Assembly (NCBI GenBank): GCA_003218525.1
Contig: QHNU01000014.1
Coordinates: 1,971-12,843, forward strand
Length of the DNA: 10,873 bases
Reading direction: 5' to 3'
Origin: Verrucomicrobiota bacterium
GTDB lineage: Bacteria; Verrucomicrobiota; Verrucomicrobiia; Chthoniobacterales; UBA10450
Position numbers and translations under genes: made by a program. Shown here one piece after another: positions 1 to 6,171 of this stretch. Each line of letters begins with the position of its first letter. The stretch's first letter is position 1. The notes under the pieces were generated by a model. That model did not search any database and was not told where the DNA came from. It saw only the letters and a program-made list of their open reading frames with translations.

Positions 1-196
1 CGGGCGGCCCAAATCGACGATAAGCGCCACTGTCTTTTCCACCGTGCCCGGCATCGACGACCACGGTATTAAAGGTTCGGCTGGTGTTCTTGCGCTGCTC
101 TTTAGAAACAGTTTGGCAACTTGCGAGCGCTAGCGCCACAAGTAAAAAACCGATGTGAGAGTAGCCTGGCATGTGGACGACTGATAATCGAATCAT
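1..196 (-). CDS. N-acetylmuramoyl-L-alanine amidase lipoprotein, N-terminal part (runs off left edge)
   Basis: Zinc amidases of the Amidase_3 family cut the bond between N-acetylmuramic acid and L-alanine in peptidoglycan. The visible 65 codons encode a hydrophobic signal segment ending in a canonical lipobox, LASC, with the lipidated Cys at residue 27. A short polar linker follows. Residues 45-56 read VVVDAGHGGKDS, the first zinc-ligand motif of the family, with His at residue 51. The rest of the catalytic domain lies outside the window. I chose the ATG at 194-196 because it puts an Arg at residue 3 before the hydrophobic core. The in-frame ATG at 170-172 gives a signal peptide without a basic n-region. 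Neither start has a Shine-Dalgarno sequence. It is an outer-membrane or periplasmic lipoprotein by inference. It diverges from the polysaccharide deacetylase at 303, another envelope-glycan enzyme. Confidence 0.85.
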   Translation of the reverse strand, partial: MIRLSVVHMPGYSHIGFLLVALALASCQTVSKEQRKNTSRTFNTVVVDAGHGGKDSGAYRRFGPP

Positions 197-302
197 CTGG
201 GAGAGACAAATTTTTCGCCGGGGAACGGCGAATTCGATCCATCGATTGCGCAAAAACCGCTTGTTTTTACCGTGACCAGATTTAAAGGCGATATTCGTCG
301 CT
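197..302. promoter_or_regulatory. Divergent intergenic region with three small dyads
   Basis: This 106-bp gap separates the start codons of the divergent amidase and deacetylase genes, so both promoters should lie in or near it. Three perfect inverted repeats are visible: TTCGCCG/CGGCGAA at 214-220 and 226-232, TCGAT/ATCGA at 234-238 and 241-245, and AAAAAC/GTTTTT at 252-257 and 263-268. No convincing sigma-70 -35/-10 pair with 16-18 bp spacing was found. Any operator role for the dyads is inference. Confidence 0.3.
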
Positions 303-671
303 ATGCTTTCCAAATTTGCTGTCATTCCCCTTATCCTGACCCTCGGGCTTTCCCTCTGTAAAAAGCACGAAACGGTCCAAAGAATCGGCGAAGGCGCTAC
401 GCCCACGCCGTTGGCTTCAGCGTCACCTGACGCTTCGACCGGCCCAGGGGGGTCTCCGGCAGCCGGGACTAGTCCGGTGGCGCCGCAGCCAAAGAAAGTG
501 GCGATCGATCAGACTGCTCAAGCCATCGTTTTTGGGTACCACCGTTTCGTCAATCAGGTCCACCGGCCGGACACGGAAATCACACCGCAAGCCTTCGAAC
601 AACAAATGCAGGAACTGAAAAATCGCGGCATCACTGTAATCGCAAGATTTCTTGGCGTGGAAACGCGGTGA
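303..671 (+). CDS. Polysaccharide deacetylase, N-terminal fragment (frameshifted gene)
   Basis: This is the 5' half of a gene split in two. Residues 1-18 form a hydrophobic signal segment followed by Cys19. The residue before the Cys is Leu, so the lipobox (LSLC) is not canonical. A Pro/Ser/Thr/Gly-rich linker spans roughly residues 30-62. Residues 73-113 (AIVFGYHRF onward, then an EITPQAFEQQMQ helix) match the first strand and helix of a NodB-type deacetylase domain. After Ile113 (codon 639-641) the frame runs into about nine unrelated residues and a TGA at 669. The family-like sequence QDFLAWKRGEKN continues in the +1 frame from 643. An intact product would be about 429 residues and would be secreted or membrane-anchored. 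The break may be a true mutation or an assembly error. Confidence 0.75.
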   Translation: MLSKFAVIPLILTLGLSLCKKHETVQRIGEGATPTPLASASPDASTGPGGSPAAGTSPVAPQPKKVAIDQTAQAIVFGYHRFVNQVHRPDTEITPQAFEQQMQELKNRGITVIARFLGVETR

Positions 672-1590
672 GAAAAACATCCCGCCGCGTTCCGCGGTCA
701 TCACGTTCGATGACGGCTGGAAATCACAGTACGAAGTTGCCTGGCCGATCATGAAAAAATTCGGGTATCCATTCACCATGTTCATTTACACCGAAGGAGT
801 GCGGGGCGGGCATTTTGGAGGCGGGGAGGCGATCACGTGGGAGCAGCTTGCGGAAATGCGCGATGCCGGCATCGATATCCAGGCGCACTCGGCCACGCAC
901 CAGGATTTACGAAAACCTTACGACAAGGTGGCGAAGAAGAAACTAACTCCGCCTGAATATGAGCAATGGCTGCACAACGAAGTTGTCGGCTGCAAAGAAT
1001 TGCTCGAGCAGCGGCTGGGTATTCGAGTGAACTGTTTTGCCGTCCCCTACGGTTTTTACAATCAGCACATCAAAGATGTCACAACACAGGCGGGCTACGA
1101 GGCTGTGTTCACCGTTTATGGCCAGCCTCTTACTTTTCGATCATCGGTGGATTCGCTTGGCCGGTATTTGATCGAAGCAAACAAGCCGAAAGTTTTTGGC
1201 GACGCCATATCGATGATCGCCACCTCCAGTGCCGGTGGCGCACCGGTGGCGGAGATTGGAGCCGCCAATATTCAAAGCAAACCGGCGGATGGCGAGACCG
1301 TGCGGAATCCGCTGCCTCTAATCAGCGCCAATCTTTCCGCCTTTGGCGCGATTGATCCCGGCACCGTGACGATCCGGGTCAGTGGCCTCGGTGTGGTCCC
1401 GGCCTCCTACGATGCGAAGACGCAGACCGTTTCGTATCAGGTGACGCAAAAGCTTCGAGACAAATGCTCGGTCATCGTCGAAGCAAAATCGGGTGGGAAG
1501 AAAGTCGAAGCGCACTGGAGTTTCGCGATTGATGAGGGGACCAAGAAAGCCCAGGAGTCGCCGCCGCCGTCCGCGTCGCCCAGGAAATAG
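652..1590 (+). CDS. Polysaccharide deacetylase, catalytic and C-terminal fragment (frameshifted gene)
   Basis: This is the 3' half of the same gene. Homology-like sequence in this frame starts at 643, upstream of the nominal TTG start at 652, so the start is an artefact of the frameshift. Numbering from 652, the NodB/CE4 motifs are all present: TFDDGW at 18-23 (metal-binding and general-base Asp), HSATH at 79-83 (two metal-binding His) and AVPYG at 130-134. Such enzymes remove N- or O-acetyl groups from peptidoglycan, chitin-like or exopolysaccharide chains. From about residue 215 to the end there is a beta-rich module (GAIDPGTVTIRVSG, then a WSFAIDEG end) that looks like an Ig/Big-type accessory domain. 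The tail is Ser/Pro-rich and charged. The catalytic residues are intact, so the break either inactivates only by separating the export signal or is a sequencing error. Confidence 0.85.
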   Translation: MAWKRGEKNIPPRSAVITFDDGWKSQYEVAWPIMKKFGYPFTMFIYTEGVRGGHFGGGEAITWEQLAEMRDAGIDIQAHSATHQDLRKPYDKVAKKKLTPPEYEQWLHNEVVGCKELLEQRLGIRVNCFAVPYGFYNQHIKDVTTQAGYEAVFTVYGQPLTFRSSVDSLGRYLIEANKPKVFGDAISMIATSSAGGAPVAEIGAANIQSKPADGETVRNPLPLISANLSAFGAIDPGTVTIRVSGLGVVPASYDAKTQTVSYQVTQKLRDKCSVIVEAKSGGKKVEAHWSFAIDEGTKKAQESPPPSASPRK

Positions 1591-1609
1591 GCGACGCGAT
1601 GATAATTTC

Positions 1610-1672
1610 TGGAGGGACGCGCTTCGTCGTGTCCAATATTAGGAATAGGACGCGACGGAGCGCGTCTCTCCA
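1610..1672. repeat. REP-like imperfect palindrome upstream of ffh
   Basis: Two 25-nt arms, 1610-1634 and 1648-1672, are inverted complements with 22 of 25 positions matching. The mismatched positions in the left arm are 1615, 1624 and 1630, and at least two of these can form G-U pairs in RNA. The loop is 13 nt and AT-rich (1635-1647). The arms are GC-rich, with cores such as GGACGCG and GAGCGCGTC, unlike the surrounding sequence. There is no T-run after either arm, so it is not a classic intrinsic terminator. Its size and shape fit a dispersed repetitive extragenic palindrome or a very small MITE. No second copy is visible in this window. It fills almost all of the gap between the deacetylase stop and the ffh start. 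Confidence 0.7.
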
Positions 1673-1681
1673 ATTGAAAAA

Positions 1682-2995
1682 ATGTTTTCCCAGTTAAGCG
1701 ATAAACTGCAGGACATTTTTAAAGACCTGCGCGGTCACGGCACGATCAGCGAGTCGAACGTCAACGAAGCGCTGCGTCAAGTACGACTGGCCTTGCTCGA
1801 GGCGGACGTCGATTTCCAAGTGGCAAAGAACTTCGTCGCGCGAGTGAAGGAGAAAGCGTTGGGGGAAGAAGTGCTCCGTAGTGTCACGCCCGGCCAACAA
1901 ATGGTCAAAATTTTTCACGACGAACTGACCGTCTTGCTTGGCGGGGATGCGGCGCCACTAGATTTGAGCAAACCAGCGCGAATCTTGATGGTTGGTTTAA
2001 ACGGCTCCGGCAAAACGACGTCTTCAGCCAAGTTGGCCCGATTATTAAAAAAGCAGGGACGCAATCCCGCTTTGATCGCGGTCGATTTGCAGCGACCAGC
2101 CGCCATCGAACAGCTCGCCACACTCGGCAAACAAATCGACGTTCCCGTGTTTACTCCAGAGCCGAGTGAAAAAGAGGTCAGGCGTGCGGCGGCCGCGAGT
2201 TTGCAATGGATGGAAAACGCCGATGTGAAGATTTTCGATACGGCCGGGCGCCAGGAAATTGATCAGCCCCTGGTCGAGGAATTAAAGCAGCTCCGCGATT
2301 TCTTGCAGCCACAAGAGATTTTGCTGGTGGCTGATGCCGCAACCGGGCAGCAGGCAGTCAGCGTCGCGACTCATTTCAACGACGCACTGCACATCACAGG
2401 AATTGTGCTGACCAAACTCGATGGCGATGCTCGTGGTGGCGCGGCCCTCTCGATGCGCGAGGTTACGCAGCGTCCCATCAAATTTGCGGGGGTGGGCGAG
2501 AAACTTGATCAATTTGAAACCTTCGTGCCGGATCGGCTCGCGGGCCGGATCCTCGGCATGGGCGACATTGTCGGCCTTGTCGAAAAAGCCGTGGAAGCGG
2601 TGGATGAAGAAGAAGCAGCCCACCTCGAGCGCAAACTCCGAACAGCAAAGTTTGATTTCAACGATTTCCTGACGCAGTTCAAAATGATGCGCCGGCTTGG
2701 GCCGCTCGAAAATATTCTTGGCATGCTGCCGGGAATGAGTAACGTCCCCGGCCTTTCGGTGGAGGAGAAACAGCTCAGTCGCATCGAAGCGATCGTGCTT
2801 TCAATGACCTTGGAAGAACGGGCGCGACCGGATATTTTAAATGCACGGCGGCGTCAACGAATTGCGCGTGGAAGCGGACGCACCGTCACGGAAGTAAATG
2901 ATTTGCTGCAGCGTTTTAACCAGATGCGCAAGCTGATGAAGAATGCCGGTAAAATGAAAAAAATGATGGCGCAGATGGCGCGAATGCAAAATTAA
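1682..2995 (+). CDS. ffh: Signal recognition particle protein Ffh (SRP54)
   Basis: This is the SRP GTPase, which binds signal sequences on nascent chains together with 4.5S RNA and delivers ribosomes to FtsY at the inner membrane. At 437 residues it is normal length. The N domain spans about 1-90. The G domain has the P-loop GLNGSGKTT at 105-113, DLQRPAAIEQL at 135-145, DTAGR at 186-190, TKLDGDARGG at 244-253 and the FAGVGEK loop at 268-274. The M domain begins near 325 and carries the RNA-binding SMTLEER...RRRQRIARGSG segment (374-399), a finger-loop region (MLPGM, 348-352) and a Met/Lys-rich C-terminus. The ATG has no Shine-Dalgarno; the 3' arm of the palindrome ends 9 nt upstream. It is followed after 2 bp by rpsP, so the two are co-transcribed. 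Confidence 0.97.
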   Translation: MFSQLSDKLQDIFKDLRGHGTISESNVNEALRQVRLALLEADVDFQVAKNFVARVKEKALGEEVLRSVTPGQQMVKIFHDELTVLLGGDAAPLDLSKPARILMVGLNGSGKTTSSAKLARLLKKQGRNPALIAVDLQRPAAIEQLATLGKQIDVPVFTPEPSEKEVRRAAAASLQWMENADVKIFDTAGRQEIDQPLVEELKQLRDFLQPQEILLVADAATGQQAVSVATHFNDALHITGIVLTKLDGDARGGAALSMREVTQRPIKFAGVGEKLDQFETFVPDRLAGRILGMGDIVGLVEKAVEAVDEEEAAHLERKLRTAKFDFNDFLTQFKMMRRLGPLENILGMLPGMSNVPGLSVEEKQLSRIEAIVLSMTLEERARPDILNARRRQRIARGSGRTVTEVNDLLQRFNQMRKLMKNAGKMKKMMAQMARMQN

Positions 2996-2997
2996 GT

Positions 2998-3267
2998 ATG
3001 GCAGTTTCAATTCGACTCCGCAGAGAAGGCGCGCTCAACCGCCCTTATTACAAAGTGGTGGTGGCTGACAGCCGCAGCCCGCGCGATGGAAAATTCCTTG
3101 AGCTCGTCGGAACGTATGATCCGCAAAAGCCGGGTCAAAACAGCACTCTTAAACTTGACCGAATCGATTACTGGATGGCGCGTGGGGCCCAGCCTTCAGA
3201 CACGGTGCGCAGCTTGATCAAGAAAACAAAAAAAGGCTCCGGGCAAACAGCGGCCGCGGCCAGTTGA
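2998..3267 (+). CDS. rpsP: 30S ribosomal protein bS16
   Basis: This is a small-subunit assembly protein that binds 16S rRNA in the lower body of the 30S subunit. The 89-residue product has the family start MAVSIRLRREG, followed by NRPYYKVVVADSRSPRDGKF, then GTYDP and the LKLDRIDYWMARGAQPSDTV segment. All are diagnostic of bS16. A short Lys- then Ala-rich tail ends the protein, as is common. The start lies 2 bp after the ffh stop and lacks a Shine-Dalgarno, which suggests translational coupling to ffh. khpA follows after 7 bp. The order ffh-rpsP-khpA is conserved in many bacteria. Confidence 0.97.
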   Translation: MAVSIRLRREGALNRPYYKVVVADSRSPRDGKFLELVGTYDPQKPGQNSTLKLDRIDYWMARGAQPSDTVRSLIKKTKKGSGQTAAAAS

Positions 3268-3274
3268 TTTTGGT

Positions 3275-3505
3275 ATGCGCGAATTCTTGGAATTCGTCGT
3301 TCGGCAACTCGTCGATTCTCCGGACGAAGCGATTATCACCGAAATTCCCTCGGGAAAGACCATTATATTTCGGCTCCAATTGCGGCAAAGCGATATTGGG
3401 CGCGTGATTGGCCGGAATGGGCAGACGATTCAGGCTATTCGGGCATTACTCTCCAGTTCCGCTTCTCGCCACGGTCAGCGAGCGGCGCTCGAAATCGTCG
3501 AATAA
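3275..3505 (+). CDS. khpA: KH-domain RNA-binding protein KhpA
   Basis: This 76-residue protein is a single KH domain (YlqC/KhpA family). Its RNA-contacting GxxG loop is at residues 46-49 within IGRNGQTI (45-52), preceded by the helix IGRVIG and followed by the helix AIRALLSSSA. In characterised bacteria KhpA binds RNA, often as a heterodimer with KhpB/Jag, and influences cell division and envelope growth. That role is family knowledge and is not shown here. The position directly after rpsP (7 bp) is the usual one. A weak terminator-like hairpin follows the stop. Confidence 0.93.
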   Translation: MREFLEFVVRQLVDSPDEAIITEIPSGKTIIFRLQLRQSDIGRVIGRNGQTIQAIRALLSSSASRHGQRAALEIVE

Positions 3506-3512
3506 CATTCGT

Positions 3513-3534
3513 AACCGCATCGGGGCGGTTGTTT
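3513..3534 (+). terminator. Weak terminator-like hairpin after khpA
   Basis: A perfect 6-bp stem AACCGC (3513-3518) / GCGGTT (3525-3530) with a 6-nt loop is followed by a short T-rich run (TTGTTT, 3529-3534). It starts 7 nt after the khpA stop. The stem is short and the T-run is broken by a G, so termination may be partial. It would separate ffh-rpsP-khpA from trmD. Confidence 0.3.
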
Positions 3535-3631
3535 GAATTGCCGCTGAAGAAACGGTCCTCGATGGCGGGCGATTGTGTCAACTCGCGAAAGTTTTCGGAG
3601 TCAATCGCCCCTACCAGCTTAAGCTAGTACA

Positions 3632-4300
3632 GTGCGTATCGACATTATCACCCTTTTCCCGGAGATATGCCGCGCTCCGTTGAGCGAAAGTATTATGAAA
3701 CGGGCGCAGGAAAATGGCGCGCTCGAGCTTCGCATCCATAACCTGCGGGATTGGACAACCGATAAACATCACGTTGTCGACGATGCCCCGTTTGGGGGCG
3801 GGCAGGGGATGGTAATGAAACCGGAGCCGATTTTCGCTGCGGTGGAATCTTTGCGGCGACCGAACAGCGTTACGATTTTAATGACACCACAGGGAAAGCG
3901 GTTCGACCAAACATTGGCTAATGAGATGTCGAAGCAGCAGCATCTAGTCGTGCTCTGCGGACACTATGAAGGGATCGATCACCGCGTGGTCGAGCACCTG
4001 GCCAATGCCGAAATTTCAATCGGTGATTATGTTCTTACTAATGGCGCAATCGCAGCGGTCGTATTCGTCGATGCCGTCGTTCGTCTGATTCCCGGTGTTC
4101 TCGGAGACGACCAATCGGCGATCGATGACAGTTTTCGCGGTGGCTTGCTTGAGGCGCCGCAATACACGCGACCGGCCGAATTCCGCGGCTGGACAGTTCC
4201 GAAGGTATTGTTATCGGGAAATCACGCGCAAATAGCAGCCTGGCGAAAAGAGAAAGCGGTCCGGCGTACGCGCGAGAACCGCCCGGATTTACTCAAGTGA
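3632..4300 (+). CDS. trmD: tRNA (guanine-37-N1)-methyltransferase TrmD
   Basis: TrmD uses S-adenosylmethionine to methylate N1 of G37 in tRNAs with a G36G37 anticodon end, which prevents +1 frameshifting. The 222-residue protein opens RIDIITLFPE and contains DDAPFGGGQGM (50-60). The SPOUT trefoil-knot segments LCGHYEGID (108-116) and IGDYVLTNGAIAA (130-142) follow, then RLIPGVLG (151-158). DDSF (165-168) holds the expected catalytic Asp, and the C-terminal tRNA-binding region has LLEAPQYTRP and GNHAQIAAWR. The start is GTG without a Shine-Dalgarno; the protein aligns with the family from residue 1. The knot reads LTNGAIAA where the common form is LTGGELPA. Neither rimM (upstream) nor rplS (downstream) is next to it. 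The 124 bp to the convergent ketosynthase hold only a small 5-bp hairpin at 4329-4341. Confidence 0.96.
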   Translation: MRIDIITLFPEICRAPLSESIMKRAQENGALELRIHNLRDWTTDKHHVVDDAPFGGGQGMVMKPEPIFAAVESLRRPNSVTILMTPQGKRFDQTLANEMSKQQHLVVLCGHYEGIDHRVVEHLANAEISIGDYVLTNGAIAAVVFVDAVVRLIPGVLGDDQSAIDDSFRGGLLEAPQYTRPAEFRGWTVPKVLLSGNHAQIAAWRKEKAVRRTRENRPDLLK

Positions 4301-4424
4301 TTGGTTTCATCCCCCCGGCGGCGAGAGGGTCCGAGCCGGACTGGCATTATCTGAGCGGCCCGCGATAACTACGCCTTTTCGCCGAACGCTTATATGCGAG
4401 TGCCATTAGCACATGCAGTCGTAA

Positions 4425-5672
4425 TTATCTCGGCGACGGTCCGAGAATCACGCAGGCATTGATTCCACCAAAACCAAACGAATTGCTCATCACGTAATCC
4501 AGCTTCGCGCTGCGTCCGTGATTCGGCACTAGGTCAAGATCGCAAGCGGGATCACAATGTTGGTAATTAATTGTGGGTGGAACCCATTGTCGATTCAAGG
4601 CAAGCGCGCAAAGAGCGGCTTCGATCGCGCCAGTCGCGCCCAACGGATGTGCATAGTAGCCTTTAGTGCCGGTCACTGGAATTTTTCTCGCTTGTTCCTG
4701 GAAGACTTGTTTGATCGACATCGTTTCGGTGTTGTCGTTGAGCTGTGTCGAACTGGCATGCGCATTAATGTAGTCAATCTGTTCAGGCGTGAGGCGTGCA
4801 TCAGCCAAAGCATCGCGCATAGCCTGGGCGCAGGATTGGCCGTCGGGCAACGGCGAGGTCATGTGGTAAGCATCGTTATTCAAGCTGTAACCGAGCACTT
4901 CCGCGTAAATGCGCGCACCACGCGAACGAGCGTGTGCGAGTTCTTCAACGATCAGTGACATGGCGCCTTCGCCCATGACAAAGCCATCGCGCAGTCGATC
5001 GAACGGTCTACAAGACAGTGCCGGATCACCGTTCCAGCGGCTCATCGTTTTAATAAGATCAAATGCGCCGAATGAAAGAGTAGCCAGCGCCGCTTCGGCT
5101 CCGCCCGCCACGATGACGTCGGCAAAATTATCCCGGATGTAGCGTAATGCTTCGCCCACTGCGACAGTACCGCTGGCACAGCTGTTCGAATTGGTTGTCC
5201 CGACCCCGCGAAATCCAAATTCGATTGCGATATTGGAATGCGCCGAGCCACCGAAAACCTGCAACGCCAGTGTTGGATTCACACCGCGCGCTCCCTTTTT
5301 CAGGAAACGAATATGTTGATCTTCGGCCTGACAAACACCCCCGAGCGCGGTGCCAAAACTCACGCCAACCCGGTGTTGCGGACGTTCTCGCGAATATGGG
5401 ATGCCAGCGTCATCCAAGGCCATCTTGGCTGAGGCGACAGCGAACTGGGCATAACGATCCAGACGCTTCAAGCGATGGGGCGGGAAGAATTGCGACGGCT
5501 CCCAATCGGGAATTTCGCCACCGCAATGCGCGTGGAACATCGATGTATCAAAAGTTGAGATCCGGGTAATCCCGCTTTTTTCGGCGAGGATGCCTTTCCA
5601 GAACTCGGCCACGCCTTGTCCGATACAAGTGATTGGTCCGATGCCAGTGATGACCGCGCGCCGTCGGCTCAT
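4425..5672 (-). CDS. FabF-type beta-ketoacyl-ACP synthase
   Basis: This thiolase-fold condensing enzyme adds a malonyl-ACP unit to an acyl chain by decarboxylative Claisen condensation. It is 415 residues, the usual FabF length. The nucleophile is Cys165 in NSNSCASGTVAVGEA. The two active-site histidines are His305 (INAHASST) and His342 (YYAHPLGATGA), and Lys337 lies in TGTKGYY, so the full C-H-H set is present. NSFGFGGINAC (397-407) is the conserved C-terminal loop. The motifs deviate from housekeeping FabF (ACATG, NAHGTST, GHLLGAAG), so this may be a specialised ketosynthase and not the main fatty-acid enzyme. Its start overlaps the stop of the SRPBCC gene by 4 bp (ATGA), and a weak AAGG sits 7 nt upstream. 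No acyl carrier protein or reductase lies alongside. Confidence 0.93.
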   Translation of the reverse strand: MSRRRAVITGIGPITCIGQGVAEFWKGILAEKSGITRISTFDTSMFHAHCGGEIPDWEPSQFFPPHRLKRLDRYAQFAVASAKMALDDAGIPYSRERPQHRVGVSFGTALGGVCQAEDQHIRFLKKGARGVNPTLALQVFGGSAHSNIAIEFGFRGVGTTNSNSCASGTVAVGEALRYIRDNFADVIVAGGAEAALATLSFGAFDLIKTMSRWNGDPALSCRPFDRLRDGFVMGEGAMSLIVEELAHARSRGARIYAEVLGYSLNNDAYHMTSPLPDGQSCAQAMRDALADARLTPEQIDYINAHASSTQLNDNTETMSIKQVFQEQARKIPVTGTKGYYAHPLGATGAIEAALCALALNRQWVPPTINYQHCDPACDLDLVPNHGRSAKLDYVMSNSFGFGGINACVILGPSPR

Positions 5673-6124
5673 GCAGCAACCTTGTTTGCCCTTGCTTCCA
5701 CGTAAGCCTTCATACAGCGCAATGTTTTGTTAGCAATATTGTGAATAAAAAAGCCACCAATGATCATGTCCGCGATAGGAGCCAAAAACTTCATTCGAAA
5801 TTGCAGATCATGCATGATTTCCACGCGAATACCTCCTGGCGTGTCATGAAATGTCCAGACAACACGCATCCCTTTGGTGAATGCCTTCAAATGGTGAAAG
5901 CGTATTTCAACTTTCTCGGCATCGATGACTTGCTCTGAAGTCCAGGAGATGGGAATTCCAGATCGCTTGGCGGCCATCACGACCACGTTGCAATTCGGAC
6001 TGCGGTCAAGGTAATGAATGTAGCGATAATGCGGCAGTATTTTCGGCCAAAGTTCGAGGTTGGCCGCCGTTTCGAAGATGGCCATCTTGGGCGCCTGCAT
6101 AATGATTGAATTCGTTTTGTGCAT
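5669..6124 (-). CDS. SRPBCC (START/polyketide-cyclase-like) protein
   Basis: This 151-residue protein matches the SRPBCC ligand-binding fold in pattern. An opening strand (NSIIMQAP) is followed by a helix pair containing ANLELWPKILPHYRYIHYL, then alternating strands such as RVVWTFHDTPGG and IRVEIMHDLQFRM. A long C-terminal helix begins near residue 127. Relatives include polyketide cyclases/aromatases, coenzyme Q-binding COQ10/RatA proteins and lipid carriers, and sequence alone does not distinguish these. The 4-bp overlap with the downstream ketosynthase indicates a coupled two-gene unit and favours a role with an acyl or polyketide substrate. That role is inference. It is soluble, with no signal peptide. 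The ATG at 6122-6124 has no clear Shine-Dalgarno. Confidence 0.8.
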   Translation of the reverse strand: MHKTNSIIMQAPKMAIFETAANLELWPKILPHYRYIHYLDRSPNCNVVVMAAKRSGIPISWTSEQVIDAEKVEIRFHHLKAFTKGMRVVWTFHDTPGGIRVEIMHDLQFRMKFLAPIADMIIGGFFIHNIANKTLRCMKAYVEARANKVAA

Positions 6125-6171
6125 TCCGGTTGCGGGACAAATTGTTCAGCTTCGGCCCGGAAAGTGACACT
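6124..6171. promoter_or_regulatory. Divergent control region with nested dyads
   Basis: Only 47 bp separate the start codons of the SRPBCC gene (minus) and the DUF1272 gene (plus). Two nearly concentric dyads occupy it: outer arms TTCCGG (6124-6129) and CCGGAA (6157-6162), and an inner near-palindrome GGACAAATTGTTC (6135-6147, one mismatch). This could be an operator shared by both genes. No clear -35/-10 pair could be assigned. Confidence 0.3.

Noticed and set aside
639..652. Programmed ribosomal frameshift in the deacetylase gene
   Set aside because: There is no slippery heptamer, stimulatory Shine-Dalgarno-like site or downstream pseudoknot visible, and the family is not known for recoding. 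A mutation or sequence error is simpler.
423..785. 120-codon minus-strand reading frame over the deacetylase gene
   Set aside because: It overlaps a recognisable gene on the other strand and has no family-like motifs; it is a shadow frame.
1610..1672. Intrinsic terminator of the deacetylase gene
   Set aside because: The stem is strong, but neither arm is followed by a T-run and the loop is long, so a repeat element fits better. Some termination effect cannot be excluded.
4301..4424. Bidirectional terminator between trmD and the ketosynthase gene
   Set aside because: Only a 5-bp hairpin (GTCCG/CGGAC, 4329-4341) without T-runs was found, which is too weak to call.
5147..5569. 140-codon plus-strand frame inside the ketosynthase gene
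   Set aside because: It is antisense to a well-supported enzyme, is rich in Arg/Pro/Ser as expected for a shadow, and has no motifs.
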